Shown: positions 25,823-34,098 of the stretch, in pieces | How positions within the stretch are numbered: position 1 is the stretch's first letter | How the letters are laid out: each line of letters begins with the position of its first letter | Source of the DNA: Bacillus sp. P14.5 | Lineage (GTDB): Bacteria > Bacillota > Bacilli > Bacillales > Bacillaceae_B | NCBI RefSeq assembly: GCF_003316765.1 | Contig: NZ_NIJF01000089.1 | Location: forward strand, 78,968 to 142,967 | Length of the DNA stretch: 64,000 nucleotides | Direction of reading: 5' to 3' | Position numbers and translations under genes: made by a program | Notes under the pieces: model-generated | Told to the model about the DNA's origin: nothing | What the model saw: only the letters and a program-made list of their open reading frames with translations | The model's database searches: none

Positions 25823-27751
25823 TTAAGAGCGCAGCAAGCGCAGACCGTTTAAAATAACCAGTATGGTACTTCCTTCATGTCCGATGACCCCGAGCGGCAG
25901 ATCCAAAACCTGCAGAAAATTGGAAGCAATCAGTACAAAGATGACACTCAGGGAGAAGATGATGTTCTGCTTCACGATCCGCTGCATTTTTCTCGATAGG
26001 CGCACAGCATCGGCAATACGTTTCAAATCGTTTTTCATGAGTACGACGTCCGCTGTTTCCAAGGCTACATCCGTTCCTTCCCCCATAGCCATCCCAACAT
26101 TCGCTGTGGCGAGGGCAGGCGCGTCATTTATCCCATCTCCGACCATGGCCACGGTACCATATTGATTGATCAGTTTCTTTAATTCGTTCACCTTGGTTTC
26201 CGGGAGACATTTGGCTATATAATCATCGACTCCTGCTTCATGAGCGATTGCTTGCGCAGTGCTTTCACTGTCTCCGGTAAGCATGATGGTGAAAATCCCT
26301 TCTTTTCTTAAAGATCTCAAAGCCTGCGTGGTCTCTTCCCGGATCACATCTTTAAGCGCAATCAGTGCTGCAATACCGTGGTCATTCGCTGCAAATACAA
26401 TGGTTTTTCCTTGAGCAGCCAATTGTTCCGACTTGCCTTCTGCAAACGGCAAAGCAGCTTCGCTTCCGACAAACTCCGCTTTTCCGACTTTCCACTCCTC
26501 ACCATTCACAATTGCCTTAACCCCCCAGCCAGACACGTCTTGCAGTGAATGGGCTTCACTTAATGTCAGGTCAGGGAATAAGCTGGCGGTATGTTTGACT
26601 ATTGCTTGAGCCAGCGGATGGTTTGACTGTTTTTCTATACTCGCTGTTATGCCAAGAACTTCTCTTTCGGACAAGTCTGGATTAATGATGATATCCGTTA
26701 CTTGCGGCCTTCCTTTTGTGAGGGTGCCTGTTTTATCAAATGCAATGGCTTGAAGGTTACTTAGATTTTCCAGGTGCATGCCGCCTTTAAATAAGATTCC
26801 CTTTCTGGCTCCATTGGAAATGGCCGAAAGCGTTGCCGGCATGATGGAAGCAACGAGAGCGCAGGGTGAGGCTACAACCAATAGGACCATCGCTCTGTAA
26901 AAGGTTTCAGTCCAACTCCAGCCGAGGACAAAGTGAGGCAGGAACATCATGAGCAGAACGACGAGTAAAACAATCTTCACATAAGTCCCTTCAAACTTCT
27001 CAATAAAAAGTTGAGAAGGAGATTTTTCACTTTGAGCAGAATGGACCAGGTCGATGATTTTTTGGAAAAGTGTTTCATTGCTCGGCTTGGTAATCTCAAC
27101 AGTGATGGCTCCATTAAGGTTTACAGTTCCAGCAAAGATCTCACTGTTAATCGATTTGCTCACGGGCATTGATTCACCTGAAATAGCAGCTTCATCAATG
27201 GTAGTGGAACCTTTGACGATCAATCCATCAGAAGGGACCCTTTCACCCGGTTTAATCAGGATATTGTCCCCGATGGAAAGTTCCGAAACGTGCACTCTTT
27301 CTTCAGACTGCCCGTTGACACGCAGAGCTTCTTCCGGCTGAAGATCCATTAGAGAGGAAAGTTCCCGCTGACTTTTATTAAGTGTATAAGTTTCCAGTGC
27401 ACCGCTTACAGCGAAAATAAAGATCAGGATGGCACCTTCTGTCCAATAGCCGATGATCGCAGAACCAATTGCGGCGAATATCATCAGCATCTCCACATTT
27501 AATTCCCGTTCGGCAATGGTCTCTTCAATGCCTTCTTTTGCTTTGGCGAAACCACCGATTACGAAGGCCAGAAGATAAAAGGTGATTGATACTGAAGAGG
27601 AGTTATCTGCCAGCAGCCAGCCAAGTAAGATAAAGACTCCGCTGACGAGTGCCGCAATCAATTCAGCGTGCGGCTTGATTTTTTCAAAGATAGAGATTGC
27701 CTGGGATTCAGTGTGTGCATTTACAGACATCGACTTTGCGTGTGAGCTCAT
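25823..27751 (-). CDS. Heavy-metal P1B-type ATPase (ZosA/CadA-like)
   Basis: Inner-membrane metal pump, 642 residues. Motifs in order: actuator AAISGESMPVSK, metal-channel VVASPCALVAS (SPC rather than CPC), phosphorylation DKTGTLTKG, HP motif NHPLAQA, and hinge MVGDGINDAPAL. There is no N-terminal cysteine-based metal domain. The SPC motif and missing N-domain resemble ZosA, a zinc uptake ATPase of B. subtilis, but direction and metal cannot be decided by eye. GAAGGAGAAG precedes ATG 27751; the longer frame to 27832 lacks a site. The 5' leader contains a complex hairpin repeat. Confidence 0.85.
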   Translation of the reverse strand: MSSHAKSMSVNAHTESQAISIFEKIKPHAELIAALVSGVFILLGWLLADNSSSVSITFYLLAFVIGGFAKAKEGIEETIAERELNVEMLMIFAAIGSAIIGYWTEGAILIFIFAVSGALETYTLNKSQRELSSLMDLQPEEALRVNGQSEERVHVSELSIGDNILIKPGERVPSDGLIVKGSTTIDEAAISGESMPVSKSINSEIFAGTVNLNGAITVEITKPSNETLFQKIIDLVHSAQSEKSPSQLFIEKFEGTYVKIVLLVVLLMMFLPHFVLGWSWTETFYRAMVLLVVASPCALVASIMPATLSAISNGARKGILFKGGMHLENLSNLQAIAFDKTGTLTKGRPQVTDIIINPDLSEREVLGITASIEKQSNHPLAQAIVKHTASLFPDLTLSEAHSLQDVSGWGVKAIVNGEEWKVGKAEFVGSEAALPFAEGKSEQLAAQGKTIVFAANDHGIAALIALKDVIREETTQALRSLRKEGIFTIMLTGDSESTAQAIAHEAGVDDYIAKCLPETKVNELKKLINQYGTVAMVGDGINDAPALATANVGMAMGEGTDVALETADVVLMKNDLKRIADAVRLSRKMQRIVKQNIIFSLSVIFVLIASNFLQVLDLPLGVIGHEGSTILVILNGLRLLRS

Positions 27752-27844
27752 ATTCTCTTCTCCTTCTAAACGTTTTCTTTTATAAATGCTGTATGAGCAA
27801 GGGGGAATTATAAAATTAATCCTTGTGGACAACTTTTAACTATG

Positions 27845-27968
27845 GTATTCACGTCCAGCCCCTAGCCCCTCGGGGTCAAATAACCTCACGAGAATAAAAG
27901 GAAAAAGCGCCTTTTTTCTCTTGAGAACATTTGCCTGTCAGGGCTGATCAAGGCGCTTGCGCTTTTGG
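27845..27968. repeat. Structured intergenic repeat (REP-like hairpin)
   Basis: About 120 bp with nested complementary parts: CAGCCCCTAGCCCCTC near the left pairs with AGGGGCTG-type sequence, and AAGCGCCTT pairs with AAGGCGCTT at the right. The style resembles highly repeated hairpin elements I remember from Bacillus genomes; only one copy is in this window. It lies between yfkF and the ATPase gene and may end the former transcript. Confidence 0.55.
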
Positions 27969-27970
27969 TC

Positions 27971-29311
27971 TTAATTGATAACAATAATCAGCATCATTTC
28001 CCCATTAAAACGACGAAAGCTGTCATCTTGGGAGATGACAGCTGTAGTGCTCGTTTGAAAACAGAATTTTCCTATTTGATTGATTTTTATTTTACCATAC
28101 AGCTTATGCTTTGGAAAGAAATAAGTGAAGCGGTTAAGAGTGTATGGACTGAGTGCTTCCTTTTCTTTTCCATAAAACAGAATGACCAGAAAAATGAATA
28201 ACAGAATAAAACTGATAATCATGAAGAAGCTGATGTTTTCAAAAAGTTCGATAAAGATCCCGCCTGTATAGGGACCCGCAAGACTTCCAATGCTGAAAGC
28301 GACACCGCACAGCAGATTACCTGTCGGCAGATACTTGCGGGGCATCAAATCGGTCATATAGCTGATGCCGAGTGAGAAGGTTGAACCTACCACCATTCCT
28401 GCTATGAACAGAACTGCTGTCAATGCAGGAATATAGGCTTCAAGAAAACCAGCGGCAGTAAAACTGACGAAGCCAAGAAGAAGAATCATCAGCAGCACTT
28501 TGCGTCTTCCGTATTTATCACTTAAAATGCCAAGCGGCAGCTGAAATACAATTCCGCCAATGGCGAAAGAAGTAAGCAGAATGGAAACGCTTGTAACATC
28601 TATGCCATTTCTTAGTCCATATACCGGAAAACTTCCGTTTAGAGAAGCCTCTAGAAACCCATATCCCAAGGGAGGAAGAAAGGCAACCCAGCCATACTTT
28701 GTTGCTTTTTTGAACCTGGACATAGTGCTGCGGAATGAACTGACTTCCATAGTCTGTTCAGGGTATTCATTTTTTAATATAAATAAAAACACCCATGCTG
28801 CCAGACATAATAAGGAAGAGACGATGAAAGGCAGTGATTCATTTACTTTTACCAATGGAGTCATCATCGGACCCACGGCAAATCCAAGACCGAAAAATAA
28901 TCCATACAGCGATATATTCCGTCCTCGCTTACTCTCTGGAGAAAATGAAGTGATCCATGTCTGTGTTCCGAAATGGAGGGCATGGTCGCCGATTCCGACC
29001 AGCATCCTCAAGGCAAACCAGAACCAGAAGGATTTCCAGAGAGGAAAAAGGACCAGGGCCAAAATGACAAGCAGTCCCCCTCCGATGATGATTGGCTTAT
29101 AGCCGAACTTCCTGAGAGGGTCCTCCATAAACGGGGAAACGAGCAGGATCCCGATGTAGAGCCCGGCAGCATTCAACCCATTGTGTGAAGAGGACAGTCC
29201 GTCTCCTTCAAAAATGACGGCGATCAGAGGAAGAAGCATCCCTTGAGAGAATCCTGAAATGGCTACTATACTTATTAACACCCAGAAGCGGAATTTCATT
29301 TGTTTATCCAT
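27971..29311 (-). CDS. yfkF: MFS transporter YfkF, with unusual C-terminal extension
   Basis: A 446-residue major facilitator, 12 helices, inner membrane. The signature between helices 8 and 9 is GILSDKYGRRKVLLM; MLVGIGDHALHFGTQTW is typical of this subgroup. Substrate unknown. GGGAGATAG precedes the ATG. The last 40 or so residues after FPKHKLYG are unlike a transporter tail, and their codons run through a terminator-like hairpin (28018-28043). The natural stop may have been lost, or a base error may hide it. Position agrees with yfkF in B. subtilis. Confidence 0.82.
   Translation of the reverse strand: MDKQMKFRFWVLISIVAISGFSQGMLLPLIAVIFEGDGLSSSHNGLNAAGLYIGILLVSPFMEDPLRKFGYKPIIIGGGLLVILALVLFPLWKSFWFWFALRMLVGIGDHALHFGTQTWITSFSPESKRGRNISLYGLFFGLGFAVGPMMTPLVKVNESLPFIVSSLLCLAAWVFLFILKNEYPEQTMEVSSFRSTMSRFKKATKYGWVAFLPPLGYGFLEASLNGSFPVYGLRNGIDVTSVSILLTSFAIGGIVFQLPLGILSDKYGRRKVLLMILLLGFVSFTAAGFLEAYIPALTAVLFIAGMVVGSTFSLGISYMTDLMPRKYLPTGNLLCGVAFSIGSLAGPYTGGIFIELFENISFFMIISFILLFIFLVILFYGKEKEALSPYTLNRFTYFFPKHKLYGKIKINQIGKFCFQTSTTAVISQDDSFRRFNGEMMLIIVIN
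28006..28043 (-). terminator. Terminator-like hairpin inside the yfkF 3' end
   Basis: Perfect 11-bp stem AGCTGTCATCT / AGATGACAGCT with a 4-nt loop, followed on the minus strand by TTCGTCGTTTT. It lies within the extended yfkF frame. Confidence 0.65.
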
Positions 29312-29568
29312 ATATCTATCTCCCGACGTACGTATTTCCTCTACGATGGTATCGTCATTTCACAATATTGGCAAGATAAAACATTATGAAGTAAACTTTT
29401 GGGCAAGGGTTGTTTGTGTTGTTTCCGTTAGGCAGACTGGGGATTTTTTTCTTGGCGTCTTTAAATCATGTTCCGGCTGCTGCGGACTGGACTTCTACCT
29501 TTGAGAGGCCCCGTTGAGTTTGAACGGAGTTTCAGCAACCTTGTAAGAAATCTAAAGGAGTGAGTATA

Positions 29569-29952
29569 GTGAAATTTAACATGAAAGAAGGCGGCTTTGC
29601 TGCTGACCTTCCATTTGGCCAATTAGAAGTATCGGGCAATGAGGAATATGGGTTCCGTCCTTATCAATTGATGGTGTCTTCCATTGCGGTTTGCAGCGGA
29701 GGAGTGCTCAGGAAAATCCTCGAGAAACAGAGGGTAGGTTTCGAAGACATATCAATTAAAGCTGACGTAAAGAGGAATGAGGAAGAAGCTAACAGGATTG
29801 AAAAGGTTTCGCTGCACTTTACAATTACAGGTGACAACCTGAAGGAGGAGAAAATACAAAAAGCGATGGAGTTAACAAGAAAGAACTGCTCAATGGTCCA
29901 GTCGGTCATTGGCAGCATAGAAGTCGAAGAAACCTTCGAAATAAAATCCTGA
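29569..29952 (+). CDS. OsmC/Ohr family protein
   Basis: Cytoplasmic peroxide-detoxifying-type fold, 127 residues. The two redox cysteines are present in SIAVCSGGVLRK and TRKNCSMVQSVIG. GTG 29569 is preferred, eight bases after AAAGGAG; another GTG at 29560 lies too close. OsmC proteins reduce organic hydroperoxides; the natural substrate of this subgroup is unproven. Divergent from yfkF; followed by two hairpins. Confidence 0.85.
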   Translation: MKFNMKEGGFAADLPFGQLEVSGNEEYGFRPYQLMVSSIAVCSGGVLRKILEKQRVGFEDISIKADVKRNEEEANRIEKVSLHFTITGDNLKEEKIQKAMELTRKNCSMVQSVIGSIEVEETFEIKS

Positions 29953-29983
29953 TACCACTGTCCTTCACCTTTTCACATCACTA

Positions 29984-30003
29984 AGAGGGAAAGTCCCTCT
30001 TTG
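29984..30003 (+). terminator. Terminator of the OsmC gene
   Basis: Perfect stem AGAGGGA / TCCCTCT with a 3-nt loop and TTT. Confidence 0.7.
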
Positions 30004-30014
30004 TGTGTTAACGC

Positions 30015-30054
30015 TTTAAAGCACGAAATGGGACTGTCCCTTTTCGTGCTTTAA
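30015..30054. repeat. GGGACTGTCCC hairpin element (copy 1)
   Basis: Long inverted repeat TTTAAAGCACGAAA / TTTCGTGCTTTAAA enclosing GGGACTGTCCC. Related elements at 39935-39995 and 42527-42575. Can terminate transcription from both sides. Confidence 0.7.
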
Positions 30055-30066
30055 AGTATTGCAGAG

Positions 30067-30486
30067 TTAGAGGCTCAGTTCTTGAGGCTCTTTTCCTGTT
30101 CTTTCATAGTAAAGGATGGTCTTTGGTGTTAGCTTTAAAAGCATGTACTCCGGATCATCAGGTGCGGTGATCCAAGGTTTGAGATATTCATTCCAGAATT
30201 TATCCTTGAGCTCCTCTGATTTCTCTATTTCCGCTTCTGCTTCGATTTCCACATAGTGTGCATGATCGCTGTCTCTGTCAAAACCAAGCAAAATATGGAC
30301 ATGAGGATTCTGGGCGATGTCTTCTGCCTTATGGGCATGCTGGTTAGTGGCAGTGAATAATGTGAGTTCCTCGTTGTAGAACATCATAAAGCGGGAATAA
30401 GGTCTATTATTCCTGATAGTAGCCAATGTTCCTACTTTGTGGTTGGAGATTAACTCAACAATCTTTTCTTTTAATGTAAGGGACAT
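30067..30486 (-). CDS. General stress protein 26-like FMN-binding split-barrel protein
   Basis: Pyridoxamine-phosphate-oxidase-like split barrel, 139 residues, cytoplasmic. Family features: GTLATIRNNRPYSRFMMF near the N-terminus and the conserved LLGFDRDSD and KPWITAPDDPEYMLLKL segments. Members (YdaG type) belong to the general stress group and may bind FMN; reaction unknown. AAAGGAGG gives an excellent ribosome site before ATG 30486. A GTTTAA lies upstream but no GGG-type -10 follows, so sigma-B control is not supported. Confidence 0.83.
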   Translation of the reverse strand: MSLTLKEKIVELISNHKVGTLATIRNNRPYSRFMMFYNEELTLFTATNQHAHKAEDIAQNPHVHILLGFDRDSDHAHYVEIEAEAEIEKSEELKDKFWNEYLKPWITAPDDPEYMLLKLTPKTILYYERTGKEPQELSL

Positions 30487-30576
30487 ATTTTTACCTCCTT
30501 TAAATGTACGATATTAATCTGTGTTAATGGAGGAGGTTTTAAACAGACTTTTAATTTGATTAACAGGGGAGTGGCT

Positions 30577-30672
30577 ATGGTCTTAGCATATGAAGCATAT
30601 AAAGCCCAGAGCTAAAAACTTATTTACAAAAAAACAAGGCGTGAGCTTTTCAGCTTACGCCTTGTTTTTTTT
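30577..30672 (+). ncRNA. Orphan terminator with a 12-codon ORF, possible small transcript
   Basis: A very strong terminator (30628-30672, stem ACAAGGCGTGAGC / GCTTACGCCTTGT, eight T) lies in a gap with no ordinary gene in front of it. Just upstream a GGGGAG site precedes an ATG at 30577 and a 12-codon frame ending at 30615. Could be a small RNA, a peptide gene, or a terminator for antisense reading. Existence of a transcript is inference. Confidence 0.35.
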
Positions 30673-30862
30673 GTAGGGAATTTAGGGAATGAAATATTGC
30701 TGCCGGTGTCCCGGCTGATATAAAAATAGTATACAATAAAAATTGAATTTTGTAAATATTCAATTTAAATAACGACCAACTTTTTTAAAATAGCTTGGAT
30801 AACAATGAAAACAAAGGAAAAACTAACAACAGAAAAAGCAAATGCAAGAAGGGAGTAACGCC

Positions 30863-31732
30863 ATGAAACTTTTACGCAATGTTCTTATGATGTTCCTTTT
30901 CTCATCATTGATCCTGCCGGCAGCTTCTGCAGAAAAGCAGGAAGATAAACAACAAGAACCAAAACAAGAGAAAGTCCAGAAAAAGGACGAAGAGAAGACT
31001 GAAGAGAAACAGGCTGAGCCAAAAGCCCAAATCCCTTCATCAGTACTCAATATTGCCAAAGAAAATACCTATCCAAATCCGACTCAGGATCTGCCATATC
31101 TTCAGCCAAGCGAGCTGACCGCTGAATTGCTTGAAACCTCGGATGTTAAAATTGAAAATCCTAACCTGATTCGGATGTTCAATGAGTCAAGCATGAATAA
31201 AACACCGTTCGCAATCGGGATGAGGGCAACAATCTTCCTCGGAGAATGGCCCTTGAATTATGAATCAACAGAGACAGCACCGAACTGGGAATTTCAGAAA
31301 ATCAACACAAACTACTATGATAATCGGGGCGGTAATCAAAATTATCAGATCCATTACGTACAAGAAGCCCAAAAAACAATCAAAGGCGGATTGACTGCCA
31401 AAGTCCCGCATTCTGATGATGTCCAAAAGATGATGTTGTTAAAGGCCATGGAAAACAGTAAACTTCCACTTTCCTTCCAGACCATTGTTGGAGCGGGAAC
31501 AAAGAAAGACCATGTCTATAATATTTCTCCAAGCCGGCTCGGGTACCTGTATGGATATGCACCTGCAGTTAACGAAAAAGGAAAAGTGACTTATGGAGAA
31601 GTATACCTGGTCATGAAAGGATCAAAGCGTTCCATAGTTGTTAAAAACGTTACTTCCCAGGGAATCGGCGCCTGGATACCTGTTCAAGATCATGTATCGT
31701 TCGGCTTTATCGCAACTGATAAACCCCGCTGA
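30863..31732 (+). CDS. yfkD: YfkD-like secreted protein
   Basis: A 289-residue protein with a signal peptide (LLRNVLMMFLFSSLILPA, cleavage near ASA-EK) then a Glu/Lys/Gln-rich low-complexity stretch to about residue 60 and a compact domain containing AIGMRATIFLGEWPLNYEST and GYLYGYAPAVNEKG. This matches the YfkD family of Bacillus, function unknown. GGGAG precedes ATG 30863; the frame is open further upstream without a site. Position fits the yfk order. Confidence 0.85.
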   Translation: MKLLRNVLMMFLFSSLILPAASAEKQEDKQQEPKQEKVQKKDEEKTEEKQAEPKAQIPSSVLNIAKENTYPNPTQDLPYLQPSELTAELLETSDVKIENPNLIRMFNESSMNKTPFAIGMRATIFLGEWPLNYESTETAPNWEFQKINTNYYDNRGGNQNYQIHYVQEAQKTIKGGLTAKVPHSDDVQKMMLLKAMENSKLPLSFQTIVGAGTKKDHVYNISPSRLGYLYGYAPAVNEKGKVTYGEVYLVMKGSKRSIVVKNVTSQGIGAWIPVQDHVSFGFIATDKPR

Positions 31733-31737
31733 GTGCA

Positions 31738-31777
31738 AAAAAAGCTGACCTCTTTAATCCAGAGTGTCAGCTTTTTT
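31738..31777 (+). terminator. Terminator of yfkD
   Basis: AAAAAGCTGAC / GTCAGCTTTTTT stem with small internal mismatch and a 7-nt loop. Confidence 0.87.
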
Positions 31778-31877
31778 ACATATTGGACGGATTTTCACGG
31801 GGTTACCAATCACTGCTTGTCATTCAATGCGGAATTCGGTACGATGAGAAAGGAAATTCATTTAAAGGAGCGGACAT

Positions 31878-32054
31878 ATGGGCAAAGCAGCAAGCAACAA
31901 AGACGATCAGGTATTATATCTAAAACAGAGACTGAACATGTTCCTCGAAGTGCTCGATTCAATCGATCCCGAAAACACTGAATTAGAAGATATCGACCGT
32001 TTAATAGGAATGATTGATGACCTTGAAATGAAGGTTGATCAGTTCAAGAAATAG
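31878..32054 (+). CDS. SE1561 family small protein
   Basis: A 58-residue soluble helical protein starting at ATG 31878 behind AAAGGAG. The core pattern LKQRLNMFLEVLDSIDPE and LEDIDRLIGMIDDLEMK fits the SE1561 family of Bacillales. Function unknown. Own terminator at 32061. Confidence 0.8.
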   Translation: MGKAASNKDDQVLYLKQRLNMFLEVLDSIDPENTELEDIDRLIGMIDDLEMKVDQFKK

Positions 32055-32060
32055 AACCGT

Positions 32061-32085
32061 GAGCCTTTTGGGGCTCTTTTTTATT
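32061..32085 (+). terminator. Terminator of the SE1561 gene
   Basis: GAGCC / GGCTC with a TTTTGG-type loop and six T. Confidence 0.7.
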
Positions 32086-32151
32086 TCTAAGATAAAAGGG
32101 TAGGAAGAAAAAGGAATATGGTTTAAAATGGACAGGAAGGGAGAGATGCTG

Positions 32152-33057
32152 ATGATAATAAAGAAACGGGTTGAGCCAGGTGAGGTAAGGCTGTTGAGTT
32201 CACTGAATGCCAGAAAGAGCTTGGCTGAAAATGAACAGAGAAAATTGAAAGCTGCAATAAAAGGATACAAAGGAGAGTTGATGTTTGATGAATGGGCGCT
32301 GCCCTTGATGAATAAGATGGTATTTCTCAATGATCTACTGCTGAATCATCAAGGATCAAAATTCCAAATCGATTCCTGCGCATTAACCTCCAAGACAATC
32401 GTCAATTTTGAGGTGAAGAATTTTGAGGGAGACTACCGCATTAAAAATGGTATTTGGATTAGCCCGGCCGGTGAAGAAAAACCAGATCCAATGTTTCAAT
32501 TGAAGAGAACAGAATCTCTACTCCGCTAATACACTCAACAACTTGGTTTCAACTGTCACGTTATGTCTTATTTGATTTTTATTAACCCCGAATTTTACCT
32601 TTATAACCCTCCCGATACACCATCCATCATCTTTGCTCCGCAACTGAATAGATTCCTAACAAAACTTCTAAGTAGTTCTCTAAAGCTGAACAAGGGGGAC
32701 TTGAAATTAGCTGAGAAATTACAACTCCTTCATATTCAAGAATCCCCTTACTCAAGACTTTCTGAATACCATTTTGATGATCTTCAAAAAGGGATTCTTT
32801 GTCCCAATTGCGGGGTCTTTTATAAACCTGGTTTGGGCAAAGCGCTGTTTTGCAATATGTGCGGTGAAAGCGAATGTAAAGCATACGCTATTTTACGGAC
32901 AATAGAGGAGTTCAGGCTTTTGTTTCCCAATGAAAAGTTAACAACAAATAAGATTCAGACTATGTGTGCGATTATTAACCAGAAAAAGACAATCAGAAAA
33001 GTCCTTGGTGAGAATTTTACAAAAGTGAGTGCTAAAAACTACACTTATTATGAGTAA
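32152..33057 (+). pseudogene. NERD-domain protein with in-frame stop
   Basis: Nuclease-related-domain protein, about 300 residues if intact. Residues 30-125 form the NERD domain (KGYKGELMFDEWALPLM, LLLNHQGSKFQIDSCALTSK, IVNFEVKNFEGDYRI), and a C-terminal zinc ribbon follows (CPNC...CNMC). A TAA at 32527-32529 interrupts the frame just after KRTESLLR; the same frame resumes with normal family sequence (QLGFNCHVMSYLIFINPEF). No indel is involved, so a nonsense substitution is the simplest reading. ATG 32152 follows AAGGGAG. Two truncated products are possible. Confidence 0.78.
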
Positions 33058-33066
33058 GCCTTGTAT

Positions 33067-33430
33067 CCTTCGTGGAAGCTGTGAGTGCCACTATGAGAGG
33101 AAAAAGTCTGTTAGGTGTCCTTCGTGGAAGTGGTGAGTGCCAGTAAAAGAGGAAAAAGCCCTTCAGGTGACCTTCGTGGAAATCATGAGTGCCACTAAAA
33201 GAGGAAAAGGCCCTTCAGGTACCCTTCGTGTAAGCCGTGAGTGCCACTAAAAGAGGAAAAAGCTCTCCAGGTGACCTTCGTGTAAGCCGTGAGTGCCACT
33301 AAAAGAGAAAAAAGCCCTTCAGGTACCCTTCGTGTAAGCTGTGAGTTCTACTAAAAGAGGAAAAAGCCCTTCAGGTACCCTTCGTGTAAATCATGAGTGC
33401 CACTAAAAGAGAAAAAAGCCTTTCAGCTGA
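33067..33430. repeat. Tandem 52-bp repeat array B, 7 copies
   Basis: Units start with CCTTCGTG at 33067, 33119, 33171, 33223, 33275, 33327 and 33379, spacing exactly 52 each time. Consensus continues AAGCNGTGAGTGCCACTAAA. The first copies carry GTGG, which pairs with CCAC; later copies have GTGT and lose part of that stem. Noncoding, between the NERD pseudogene and the acetyltransferase. Confidence 0.93.
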
Positions 33431-33531
33431 TCTTGTGGGATACCAAAAGAGGTAAAGATACCAACAGGCGTCGCCATCAGCTCTCTGAGGGACACTTAGA
33501 GTTACTATTTGAAGAAAGAGATGGTTGAGTT

Positions 33532-33975
33532 ATGAAGATTTCATTAATAACTGAAGCACAGACAGAAGCTGCGAAGAATATTGTCCTCCAAGGCTTTAAA
33601 GAGCGTTTTGGTGTCATCATCGACGGGTTGAATCCTGATTTGGATGACATAACAGGATATTATAAAACAGATAAATTCTTTTATGTCGGAGTCTATAAAG
33701 GAGAGCTTGCAGCGACAGGCGGAATCATTTTCGAAGCACCGGAAGAGGCAAGGATTGTGAGAATGTCAGTTTTGTCTCCCTACAGAGGATTGGGGCTCGG
33801 GCGCAAGATGCTGATGTTTTTAGAAGAGGAAGCAAATAAGCGAGGAGCCAGGCATCTAGTGCTGGAGACAAATAAAGAATGGAGTGACGCCATTTCTTTT
33901 TACAGAAAAAATGGATATCAACCATATAGAAGAGAAGCCGAAAGAATTCATTTTCAAAAAAAATCCTCGACCTGA
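33532..33975 (+). CDS. GNAT family acetyltransferase
   Basis: A 147-residue N-acetyltransferase. The acetyl-CoA motif is VRMSVLSPYRGLGLGRKML (RGLGLG), and the C-terminal segment is DAISFYRKNGYQPYR. Substrate unknown. The ribosome site is weak (AGAGATGG). A hairpin terminator (33969-34003) follows. It follows directly after repeat array B. Confidence 0.85.
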   Translation: MKISLITEAQTEAAKNIVLQGFKERFGVIIDGLNPDLDDITGYYKTDKFFYVGVYKGELAATGGIIFEAPEEARIVRMSVLSPYRGLGLGRKMLMFLEEEANKRGARHLVLETNKEWSDAISFYRKNGYQPYRREAERIHFQKKSST

Positions 33976-34003
33976 CTGTAATCGGTTACAATCTGGTCTT
34001 TTT
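33969..34003 (+). terminator. Terminator of the acetyltransferase gene
   Basis: GACCTGACTGTAA / TTACAATCTGGTC imperfect stem, then TTTTTT. Confidence 0.7.
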
Positions 34004-34098
34004 TCCTGCTAATTATAGAGGTATAATGAATTGTGAAAATTTTAATTTTAAATTATTTATTAAATATATAGAAATAGCTATGGGAGAAGGGGAATTAT

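Noticed and set aside
27752..27970. Metal-sensing riboswitch before the P-type ATPase
   Set aside because: The structured region resembles a dispersed hairpin repeat and does not show any riboswitch core I know.
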